A stretch of 64,000 bases of DNA from Mya arenaria (lineage: Eukaryota > Mollusca > Bivalvia > Myida > Myidae). The translations under genes and the position numbers were made by a program. The notes below the pieces were generated by a model. That model had not been told where the DNA came from, made no database searches, and saw only the letters and a list, made by a program, of their open reading frames with translations. Positions 12,801 to 22,927 of this stretch are shown piece by piece. The stretch is from assembly GCF_026914265.1 (NCBI RefSeq), contig NC_069126.1, positions 34,971,725 to 35,035,724 on the forward strand, read 5' to 3'. Within the stretch, counting starts at the first letter, position 1. Every line of letters begins with the position of its first letter.

Positions 12801-15800
12801 CAATTACTATGACGTCATATGTGAAAAATTGATGAAGTCATAAACAGTTGCTTAGTTTGAGGTTGCAGGTCAGGCTTTTTTTTGCGGTGCAGCTAACGCT
12901 AATCCAGTGAAGCACTGATGTCTGCCACATTAGCATTGAATAGGGATTTGCCTGCTGACTGGTTTGTTAATTGGTTCCATCTTTTGTGAAATGTCACCAC
13001 TGATGCATGGAGCACTGCGTGGAATACTCGGAGAGAAAGGCGCATGACTGATCCTGGTGCTAACATTTTGAAGTCAGAAATTATTTGACCATGCGCTGTA
13101 TATATGACAGTAGATGTGAGGTTTGTATTACCAAATTGTTATTTGTTACACATTTGTTTTCTGACAATGTTTATCATAAATATGCTTAAAACATATGTTA
13201 AAATTACTTTATTTCATTAGTTCCCTGCTTGTCATTGAGTTTTGGGTCAACTCTCATATATCCTATTTATGCAACTGATGATCCTTTCCATCTTAGCTCA
13301 TGTTGCATCATAATTTATAGTAAACGCATTTTAAAATGTAGAAATATATAGGCATATATACTAAAATAATTAGGGGTCAATCAGTCTTCAGGTTAAGTTT
13401 GAGGATTATAGGTAAGGCATTGGTGACTAATGACTAGGACAGGCCTTTCACCATGCATCACGTTCAAGGTCACTGTGACCTTTGACCCAATGACCTCAAA
13501 ATCGGTAAGGTTCATTTACTGGTCACGCCCAATCTCCAAATAAAGTTTGAGGACCATAGGTCAAGGCAATGTCGAGTAATCAAACTTTGGTCTACCGACC
13601 TAATGACCGACCAACATGTGCAAAGGAATATACCCCCTCTTCTTTGAAAGTGGCATAATTATATAAACAGCTAACCCACCACAATGAACCAGATCTAGCT
13701 CTGGTGGTTCTCTCGTATCCTCAGCAACAGTCTTTCTCCAAGCAGCCCAGCGATCTTTTGTTGCTCGTTCAAACATATCATCATCATCATCATCACTTAA
13801 GCAATCAACAATGTAATCCTCATCATCATCCTCATCATCTTCGTCATTGTCATCCTCATCATCGTCGTCATCATCATCATCATCATCACTGTCAATGTGA
13901 TCTCCTTGGTTTTGAATACCGCCCCCTTTCTTTATACCTTTTTTCTGAGTATCTGTACAAATATTACAAACAAATAGTTTTTCTTCTTCTTTCCTCCATG
14001 TGAACATACCTTTTTCGTCCAGTCATATCTTTACAAAATTTCATAGAATTGTAAAATTTACTTCAGTAAGCAAATTGATATGAGATTAACCATTATCCAA
14101 AGCTAGGAGGATTGAAGTCAAACACACATTTAATTATTAGGAAAAGGATATTATCACAAAATAAAAGTTCATAAGAGTGAGAAGATTGTTAAGACACAAG
14201 AAAATTAGTTTCACCTTCCACAACATCACTGAAGACAGCATATATTGGATGGACATTCTCCACAGCAGAGGGTCGATAATGGATCGTGAGATCGCTGTCT
14301 TCATAGTCGCAATAGATGGTTACTCCAGACTCCTTGAAAACAACTTTCTTCAATGTGTTTTTGTCCAGCTGGAAAATTAGACAACAGCTGGAATATTTAA
14401 CCTATTAATCAGCTGGAATATTTAAAATCAGCTGGAATATTAAATCTATCCAATCACTGAAATATTGAATAACAGCTGGAATAGTATCATATTGTTTTTT
14501 ATTGCTGGGAAATCCTTTACAGACTAGAATTTAACCCTTCAGAATATAAATAACAAAAATGAATAATAAATAAAATGATGAATTGTTACATAGTTCTCAA
14601 ATTAACGGGTCAATCTTAAAAAGTAATTTTTCAATATTTCCAAGTACACTTCACATTGTACATCATATATATATATTTTTTTTTTTGCTCACATTTACTG
14701 TGAAGATTGGTTTTTCAGGTGAGACACAGTCAAAGTAGAGTTCCATGGTCCATTCGTTGTCATGGTGAAATGCAAGAGAGCCATGTTTCCACTTAGTTTG
14801 GTCGAGAATTGGACAATCGTATTTGAGTTGACCGGTAAATACCAGACTGGAAACTGAAAACACCAGGGTTGGTATTCATAAATCATCTTCAGACATTTCC
14901 TTACTTAAGTCAATTTCTTAAGTTAAGTATCTCACTTGTCAATTATTTTATAATAACCTCATCATTGAAGTTATTGATTTACTTTTTATAATGTAAAAAC
15001 ATTCCTATGCTTTCCTTTTTAATATGACTTAAAAACTCTAAAGAAATGACTTAAGTTAAGAAATGTTTTATGAATATAGCCCCAGGGCACGTATTCAATA
15101 CACTCAAATAAATATGTGAATGCACATTTTCCCTGGAGTATAAAAAACACTTAAAAATCCCTTTTCTCCTCAAAGCAATCAATGCGAATGTCCGGACAGC
15201 CTGACATGTCCGGTTTATTTCCATTTTGATTGACAAACTTCTATTTTGGGCAGTCACAATGTCAGGTAAAAAATAAGTTCATCACTTTCATTTGGTGTAT
15301 AATGGGTCCATGCTTATTGCTAATTACTTTGTTATAAAATCACACTATAAAATCTGCTGGATGGCTATTAATTAATAATTTTACAATCTTGATGCAAAAA
15401 AAATGATTTTTCCTGATAAACAAAATATACTAAGATCAATTAACCCTTCTGACATTTTGATTTTGACATACCATACGGTTCCATGGAGCAAAGATCTGGT
15501 CTGAAGTCCGGAATATTGACCTGCAGCACCGGTTTTACGGATTTCATCTTGTGCTTTAATGCCCCAGCAATGCTCATCTTACCCAAGTCTTGAACCACCC
15601 GGTCAACTGGCTCAACCTCCTCTTTCTGAAGATAAACATGTACATTATGACTGCTGTTAATGGGAATCCAGCTAGTATGGGGACAGGGGCCTTCGAAAGC
15701 ATTCTCATTCATCAAGAGGTTTGACAATGATTAATCTGTTGTACGCATAGCATCATCACTCTGGTGTAGGAGAATGTTTGAAAAGAAAAGGATTAGTCCC

Positions 15801-16843
15801 TTTTGGAAGGGAAATGGGGCCGTGCCCTTCCTGATAGGAATATAGCCAGGGCCATTTCAAAGGAAATTTTGCCAGCACAGAAATATAGAATACGCAAATA
15901 TTATTATTCTAAAAAAATATTAAATATAACGGTAAAGGTTATTCATATATAAAAGAGAATCACATACTTATAACTGGATTACAGTGAAAAACGCATATTG
16001 CAGAAGAAATGCTTCTATTTCAGCTATTTTCCCTCCGCTTTTCGGTATTCACCTATTTTGTTATTGGTAAAAGTGACTGAATCGAGTCATTTATTTGGCG
16101 ATGACCTCATACTTAAAAAATCCACTAAACCAAGTTTCACCAATAAAATATAAGTCAGTTATTATAGTTCATGTATTGCAATAAAACAAAGTTGCAATAA
16201 ACAAGCTTTATACTATGGTCACTGTCACTCAATCAGAAAAAAAGGTTAAATTTGTAATTTAAGAACAATAACCTATACTTATTCTTCAAACAATCAAGCT
16301 CAACATTTAAAACTTGTTTCAAATACTATAAAATGCTATGATAAGCCTTACATTGGCTGGTTCTGGATCACTGTGGCTAAAAAAGCATTTATCGCCGAAT
16401 CTACATCCCGACGGAAGACTGTAACAAACACAATATTAACAGCATATTATAAGCCAAGTTTGCTTAGAATTAAAAAGAAATGATAATATCTGATAAAAGG
16501 AGTACTAAATAACGTTTATGTTTACTTTAAAAGTCAGCAGAACTTCAATATAGGCTATATATTTATAATCACAATTGATATGGAAAAAATATAAAACTAT
16601 TAAAACAATGCTATCACCACTGTTTAAAAGATAGTGTTTATTTTTGGCTTAAAGTTTAGTTTATAACTACAAATAAATGTATATTACAAAGGAATGAAAA
16701 TACATTCAAGATTGTCTCACAAACCTGAAGAATCTACATGGAGGCAAACCACCCTCAGGTTGGCTGTGAACGAAGCGGCAATTATCTCCATTCCAGCATC
16801 CTCTTGGAGTGTTGAAGAAGTGGCAGGTAGTTCCACCAGTTGC
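9837..16843 (-). CDS. Unnamed zinc-finger protein: tandem CCCH fingers, acidic tract, C2HC finger (5' end not resolved)
   Basis: Nine exons are read on the minus strand: 16725-16843, 16352-16418, 15472-15625, 14693-14853, 14215-14368, 13680-13952, 12339-12611, 11066-11165 and 9837-9981. All are AG/GT bounded with continuous phase, giving 481 residues to TAG. The first visible exon has a perfect C-x8-C-x5-C-x3-H finger (CHFFNTPRGCWNGDNCRFVH). The second CCCH finger spans the next junction (CRFF/SLPSGCRFGDKCFFSH). Two beta-rich exons follow, then a run of Asp/Glu in exon 13680-13952. A C2HC-like finger comes next (CVVCGKYFGHCGSLVRHTLDKC). The conserved-looking tail ends FIKPWEFLGL. CCCH pairs usually bind RNA, so an RNA-linked role is inferred only. 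I do not recognise the family. No ATG exon was found upstream of 16843, so the N-terminus is missing from this model. Confidence 0.8.
10120..10205 (+). repeat. tRNA-derived SINE fragment in intron
   Basis: The sequence 'ctagtggttttgatgtc' is followed by 'gttgtgggtttgattacca', which has the spacing of tRNA box A and box B. It then runs into a 'cctggagtgatttcagtaag' tail. The cloverleaf is degenerate, so it is not a working tRNA. Confidence 0.45.
10470..11020. repeat. Degenerate tandem block of TGACCTTTGACCT repeat
   Basis: Four to five diverged units of about 120 bp are present. Each has a tgacctttgacctactgacc-type core, a 'gtcatctg' stretch and 'aagtttcatggtc'. They lie in the intron between the last two exons of the CCCH gene. 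One core, at about 10840, is an exact AGGTCAAAGGTCA on the minus strand. Confidence 0.7.
11490..12246 (-). mobile_element. Dispersed element with GCTCGACTAT-type inverted termini (copy 1)
   Basis: The left end is caagagctgtcacagagaca then gctcgacta. The right end is cgaatagttgagctaaaaat. The inner terminal 10-mers are inverted copies of each other with one mismatch. Inside are three diverged units of about 180 bp ('aaccagaatttctaagtc' to 'gctgagatatt'). There is no coding sequence. It is the reverse-oriented relative of the element at 55241-56360. Confidence 0.7.
12659..13260. mobile_element. Short TIR element, mariner-like ends
   Basis: The left end is atgagagttgtcccaaaa; the right end is ttttgggtcaactctcat. 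They are inverted copies with one mismatch, flanked by TAT/ATA, consistent with TA-targeted insertion. The 'gttgtcccaaaa' text resembles Tc1/mariner termini. About 600 bp lie between them with no intact transposase, so it is a non-autonomous copy. It lies in an intron of the CCCH gene. Confidence 0.65.
13440..13625. repeat. Single copy of the TGACCTTTGACC dispersed repeat
   Basis: It has 'tcactgtgacctttgaccca', 'ggtcacgccc' and 'aagtttgaggaccatagg', like the block at 10470-11020. It sits in an intron just downstream of the acidic-tract exon. Confidence 0.55.
14863..15085. mobile_element. MITE with imperfect terminal inverted repeats
   Basis: The left end (ccagggttggtattcataaa) is mirrored by the right end (gaatatagccccag preceded by ttttat). 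Internal 'ttaagttaag' and 'gacttaagttaag' runs are also inverted. About 220 bp, non-coding. It sits 10 bp upstream of the acceptor of exon 14693-14853. Confidence 0.6.
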
Positions 16844-16899
16844 CTAGAAATAAGCAATTATGCATTAAATTGTCTTTAATTTAGATAATCAATGTCACA

Positions 16900-18201
16900 A
16901 CATGATTCTTTGCCCAAAGTTGACAAGAGAAAGCTATTGAAAATGTTCAAACCAATAGAATGGTATAAGGTTTAAATACTTTTAGTTATCAGGATGTACA
17001 TGTACAAGTATGGTAAAATTTCAGGCTGCCGAGACTACAGCACAGTAGGGAAAGATCAGATGTTATACAGGTATATAAAATGTTCAATTATTTTCTATAA
17101 ATTCATTTTAAATAGTCATAAACAATTATTACCCAGCCAAAAACACAAATTGTTTGTTACAAATAATGACCTTTTTTTAAAGACTACATTGTTTACACCA
17201 TGTAGGTCAACCTCACATGTGGAAAGTTCTGGCTAGCAACTCAATCCCCAAATTTTTATGTCTTATAATAGAAGATGAAGTATTTTCTCAAAGGGTAAAT
17301 AAAATTTCTAATATCAATTTATACATTGAATAGCTTTTTATGTCGTAAAATTTGTGATTAATGGCGGCAATTAAAATTGTTGTGCTGCATTCACTATTGA
17401 ATTAACGACAGGGAGTATGGATGCCACAGGTCTGCGAATACTAATATCATACAATTTTTTGGCATAGGATTATATGTTGTGGTTTTACAGGGAAATATAA
17501 AAATATCCAAATAATAGATTTTCCCTGAAACACCAATTGTTGACCTAGAGACCCCTAAAATAAAAAAAATTCAAGTGAACATTTTTTTCATTATACTAGG
17601 AAATGAATGCATAAAATTCGTCAGGATGTATCATTTATAATACTACAGCGCTTTCTTTTGGACGTCCCTTTTCAACATGGCCTCCCCCACACCACATAAT
17701 TTAAAACTCTTCTTTTCAGGGCATTAAAGTTGTGGTGTCGGAACATTGCATGGTTATTTGTCATAAAACAATTAATGATGTTAAATCAACATTAGAATTA
17801 AACCTTTCTGATACACAGAATGTTAAAATACCATTTTACGTTTACAGCTTTTCTGATAAGTAGAATTTTGACGTATCGCGGGAAATTGCTCGCGCACGAA
17901 TTCTCAAGCGTTCACTGATCTTGATGATATCACCGAGGCGCTTGGATGTTGTAAACACTAAAAAAACGCGTAAACTGCAAAAAAAAAATCCCACATAGTG
18001 TCAATAAAGTGTTGTACCAAAACCAGTTAAGATGTCACTATTTTTGTCTCGTTCTCTGAAATATTCAATATTTTGACGCTGAACTGTATTGTCAGTGTTG
18101 AAAACTTGAACACTGGTGTCATTGTTCAAGTTAACAAAGTCGAGAAGACATTTTTTGGCAATCAGGCATCACTACTGTAGCTAGTGGTTCTGTTGGTAAA
18201 C
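16900..18201. promoter_or_regulatory. Head-to-head promoter interval between the CCCH gene and CRPPA
   Basis: This spacer separates the first readable exon of the minus-strand CCCH gene from the CRPPA start codon. Part of 17640-17960 is richer in CpG than the surrounding sequence. It carries an E2F-like CGCGGGAAA at 17877-17885 and the YY1-like aacatggcc near 17678. The unseen first exon of the CCCH gene probably lies here. No TATA box was recognised. Confidence 0.45.
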
Positions 18202-21200
18202 ATGCTGTCTGCTGATGGAGTGAAGATGAGAGTGTCGGTTGTGCTTCCTGCAAGTGGTACCGGGGACAGATTTGGCACATGTGTACCTAAACAGTTTAGC
18301 CCTCTGCTGAACCAGCCTCTACTTCTTCATACACTCAATGCATTCCACAGGTTAATTTAAAACATACTTATAATGTTTAAATGTGAGTTCAAAGTTAACC
18401 GTACAATTCTAACTATGGTATGATTAAAAATAATGTCTTCAGAAAATATTATTTTTACAAGTTTGAGTGTCCTAAAAATAAATAAATACATCAGTTAAAT
18501 AAAGTTGATGATGTTTTATGTGGATTATATTTTACTATCATCATGTTCATGTAAAATTCAGGCTGGAATGGGTAGGACATGTTGTGATGGTGGTGTCAGA
18601 TGATGCCCTTGAAGAACTAACCAGCCAGCTCAAGGAATGGCCAAAGCTTACCCTGGTCTGTGGTCACTCAACCAGGCATAGATCCATACAAGCTGGCATT
18701 CGGGCACTCGCTGAAGGTAATAAATTATTGTATTGTTTTTAAGGTTACATGGATGTCTGTTAGTTTGACATCAATTAGTACCTCGTTTAGAGATACTATG
18801 TTGCTCACAGTTTTTGCAAGGTTAATCAAATATCAGTGGTAATATTTATATTAGATATCAAAATTCCTAGCTGATTATACTTGAATACACTTGCTATTAT
18901 TCACATATAAAATATGTGTAAGAGTAAACACTTGAAAAGCCACTTGCCATCACGATACATAAAAATATTTAATAAGGAATGCATCATTTGCATCAAAACA
19001 GTATGTTTTACAGATGGGAGGCCCCCAGATGCTGTTATCATTCATGATGTTGTTCGGCCATTTGTAGAGGAAGAGTTAATTAAACAGGTCACTCTCGATG
19101 CAATCAGATACGGGGTAATGTCTTAATGTATTGTTTAACCATGCAGTAACATGACTCTCCGAAATACATGTATATCATCTGGATATCATGTACAAAAAAA
19201 GAGTCCTTATAAGGCTTATATAAATTAATCATTACACGTTATTTGTTCAAAAATTCTTGGTAAACTTGTTATTTATTGTAAAATATAATGGTGACCAATT
19301 AATGCTGTTTAATCAGTAAAAATGGCAGTAAAAGTATTGTCTGGGTTAAAATATACTGTCTGTTGGGTATCCCTTGTTCAAGTAACATAAGATAGCATTT
19401 GTTAATTTGTTCAAGAAGTTTTATTGCTATATATTAAGTTACTGTCTTCGTGTTATAGACAAAATTCTTTATTAAAAGTACACTTGTTGACCTTGAATGA
19501 ATCTCTTGTATTCTTTTATGCATCTTACATTTGTCGCATGTTGTTTATTATGAATGCAAAAAATACCTTTCTTTAACCATCTAGGCGGCCGGAGTGGCAA
19601 GACCTCTTGTTTCCACGGTGATCAAAGTAGATGGGGAGGGCATGCTGACCGAGGCTCTTGACCGCAGCCAATACCGAGCCAGCGAGATGCCTCAGGCTTT
19701 CACCTACTCTGTGATTAAGGAAGCATATGACAAGGTTCACCATATTGAATTTTTGAAGTGTTATTTGTGTTTTAATATGTTTTATCATTGTCTATATTTA
19801 TTAACCAGTTTTCAGGATGAACAATTAAAGGTGCATTTCATGTTTCATGTTGAGATGGTATATTTTGCTAATTTCTTATGGCAGGTATATTTTCTGCAGT
19901 ACTTATGTGCATGTTTCAGGCAGTTCTCAATTGGGGATGATATATTTTGTTAAGTTCTTGTGCATGTATGTTCCGGGTAGTTCTTATGTTGTACATGTTT
20001 CAGGCAGATGCTACAGACCTTGACTATGGCACTGAATGTCTGTTGCTAGCTCTAAAACACACAGGCACCAGAGCCAGAGTGGTTCCTGGCCCAGACTACC
20101 TTTGGAAGGTCAGATACTACTGATGTAAAATTGTTCACACTTAATTATGTTTGTATAATTATGACCAGTATTTAAACAGAAATAAGGTTAATCATTCCTC
20201 AGAGATGGAGAAATGTTTGGGAAAGTTGAATATAAATGGTCAATTTGAATGTTTTTCGAAGAGAAAAAGTAGATGTATTGTCATAGCCTTGATGTCATTT
20301 TTGTTGTCGTGCAAAAAATTAACCTTTGCCGTAACTAAAAAAACTTATTCAAATCAAACATGTTTCCAAAGAAAATAGGCACATGCATAGTAAGGCCTGT
20401 AATTTCTGCTTGATTAATTGTTAAATTAAAACCTTGTTTGACTTAATAAAGATCAAACAAACTTTGGTGAAAGCTCTTTTGAAATGTGAATTTGTTAGAA
20501 TTTGCAAGTCTTATAAGTGCAAGAAATGCATGGACCAGTCATAGTGTTTTGCTGTTATACACACCATTCCAACTAAAAGTTTTATTCTGAGTTTCATGGT
20601 TTTCAAACTAGTACTGTCTACAAACTGTAGAACAACATGTACCAGTATGTCAAGGTTTGTTTGAACAATTTAATTAAGAATATTATCTTATTCCAGGTTA
20701 CCTACAAGAAAGACTTGTATGCTGTAGAAGGGATTATGAAAGGTATTATTTAACCTGTTGTTTCCATCAGACGCTTGCCTCCATACTTCTTCCTACTGTT
20801 TGCAGAAAGACAAAGCGTATGGGGCTTTTGAAATATTGAAATGTTTCGGTGATAACTTGACCCAAATCCATAATTGTCTGTTTTTAGAACATCATCATAC
20901 AGCCAGTTATGGGTGTGTAATATTTTATGACAAAAACCATAAATTTCAACTGCAAGATTGCACCCAAACTAAAATCTCAGTTATTTTAGTGTGCTACTCA
21001 TATCAATCAGAAGTCCACAAAGTCCTCAACTGGCTCAATTGTAAATTAAGTTATTCTGCAAACAGTAGAAGAATTTCTGATGAACTATGGATAACATTAA
21101 TGAATTCTGATTTAATTTTACATGTTCGTTTTTCACGATCTTTATATTTTGGCAAGTTTAACTATGATTCATTATGCTTACACCATTGTTTTACAAAAGC

Positions 21201-22746
21201 AAAAATCCATTCATGATCAGAAGTTCTGCAAACCAGTCATATGTCTGTAGTAGCTTTGTACTTTTTGATAAAGATTTTCGTAGATTCAACCATTTATTTA
21301 TATAACAATCCATGAATGATAAAATATCAAATAAATTTCTCAATTCAATTTGATCAAATTGAATTGAGTTCAAATAAGTTTTGTCTTCCATTTGTATGTT
21401 TACAACTGTTGCAGAGCAATTGCTGTGCGCTGCGGTGCGTTTTTCTGATGGCGGCGAGGATTTGGAGCTACTTGATGCAATCTCTACCTGCTGTCAGCTG
21501 AGATCTGTAACTGTCTTACGGGTAAGCAGTCTGTGGCGATGGTAGAGTGGTTAACAAATTGGAATCTGGATCAGAGGGTCCAGCGTTTGGCCCCCACTTG
21601 AAGCTTTGTCAATAATCAGTATTTGTTATCACCCATGAATAATTAAATGGTTCTTAATTAATCACATATAAATGGCAGATTTTAAAACTGTACATTGCTT
21701 TTCAGAGCTTCTGCTCTATTGCAAAGTAAATAAATATTACTTCTAACCTGTGTTGCTATGTACATACACATGTATTTATTAGGTATAAAGGAATTTCTCT
21801 TTATTAGTTCATTACAATATGCTAAAACAATGCTAATTCTGACTATTAAAGTATTATGTATTAACATTTAAAAAATGAACATATTGACAAACTCAATGGA
21901 ATTAGAAAAAAACAAGACTCATGCAAAAAATGTTTTTAAATTATTATATAGCAGTTTTTGTATGTATTCCTTAACCATTGTTTAAGCTTTCTTCTGCTTG
22001 TGTTTACCTCAGATCTATGACCTGATTTAAATAAGAAACCCTATGAAGCAGCCATGATGTCTGCTTAAGACATCTGTCAGGGGGCTGGCCACCAGAGGAT
22101 AGGCTGTGTTGGGTGACATTTAGCTTAACTCTACGGTATAACAACTGGCATTTAAGTTTTTTTCAATATTTCAGAACAATGACCAACAAGCTAAGTGCAA
22201 TTCCTGGGTGTTCATCTGTAAGTCTGGGCCTGCTGACATGGACACTGGACTAGCTGACGTGTGTAATCATGTGACAGCCAAGGATGGAGAAACACAGTTT
22301 GTGAAACCATGTGTCATATGTGTTCTGAGAGTAAATTGTGAGGATACAGAGAGACACTTTAAGAATCTCATCTCGAATCAAAGCGAAAAACACCCCAGCT
22401 CCGTGTGGTATGGGATTGTTTCACGCAGGAAGGTAATGACCAGTTCCATTTCTTGTAGTGCAAAAAGTTCAATTATTCTTAGACTGAGAAAAAAGCATTA
22501 GATAAGCATTAAGTCTGCAATGCTCTTGTTAAAAATAGCAATTAATAACCTCTCATTACCATTTAATACTTGTAAAGAATGTAAGATAGGCTACATTAGG
22601 TTCATTTTAACATGCACTAGTGAAACTTTCCTTGTGGTTCTGTCATATTTTAGGTGTCTGATGCTGAAAAGATAGGCAAAATGGTGGCCAGTCTGCTGTG
22701 GACCCGAGAAGAGACATTGACTGGCCAGACATTTACTATACACTGA
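18202..22746 (+). CDS. CRPPA: CRPPA (ISPD), D-ribitol-5-phosphate cytidylyltransferase
   Basis: The enzyme makes CDP-ribitol, the donor used to build matriglycan on alpha-dystroglycan; it acts in the cytosol. Nine exons: 18202-18350, 18562-18716, 19014-19114, 19585-19734, 20004-20108, 20697-20742, 21415-21521, 22175-22432 and 22654-22746, giving 387 residues (human about 451). The nucleotide-binding N-terminus is [13 protein letters not shown] then VPKQF; the usual second glycine of LPAGG is serine here. Next are [61 protein letters not shown] and [14 protein letters not shown], all typical of IspD/ISPD. The C-terminal third is the weakly conserved CRPPA-specific domain, ending [18 protein letters not shown]. 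Donor 19735 (gttcac) is weak. It is divergent with the CCCH gene and convergent with MTX2. Confidence 0.95.
19852..20007 (+). repeat. Tandem copy of the acceptor region of CRPPA exon 5
   Basis: A unit of about 83 bp, starting at ggtatattttgctaattt and at gatatattttgttaagtt, covers the 3' end of the intron. The upstream copy has catgtttcaggcag at about 19910, matching the real acceptor text catgtttcaggcag at 19994-20007. Use of the upstream AG would reach TGA after six codons. Confidence 0.65.
21339..21368. repeat. Perfect 30-bp palindrome
   Basis: The left arm ctcaattcaatttga is followed at once by its exact reverse complement, with TGATCA at the centre. It lies in CRPPA intron 6, 46 bp before exon 7. 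Confidence 0.95.
21530..21605 (+). repeat. tRNA-derived SINE head in CRPPA intron
   Basis: 'gatggtagagtggttaac' (box A-like) is followed by 'tctggatcagagggtccag'. It starts right after the exon 7 donor. The same head, in reverse, is at 42110-42190. It is degenerate and not a functional tRNA. Confidence 0.55.
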
Positions 22747-22780
22747 CCTCTAGTCAGATATTTACTATACACTGACCTTC
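22720..22780 (+). repeat. Short tandem duplication over the CRPPA stop codon
   Basis: catttactatacactgacc at the end of the coding region recurs 34 bp later as tatttactatacactgacc in the 3' UTR. The second copy follows the stop, so the protein is unaffected. Confidence 0.85.
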
Positions 22781-22921
22781 ACCATACTTGGGAATACTTT
22801 TTTATGGTGATATAATTGTTGCATACGGTAGTAATTTACTCTTTTTATGGTACAAATTGTTGTCCCTTATTGATGCCATGCAAAAATTAAGAATGTGATG
22901 AACTAAATGTCTTTAAAAACA

Positions 22922-22927
22922 AATAAA
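22922..22927 (+). terminator. Poly(A) signal of CRPPA
   Basis: AATAAA lies about 175 bp after the CRPPA stop codon. Confidence 0.6.

Noticed and set aside
13704-14003. His-rich open frame on the plus strand
   Set aside because: Antisense of the polyaspartate exon of the minus-strand CCCH gene.
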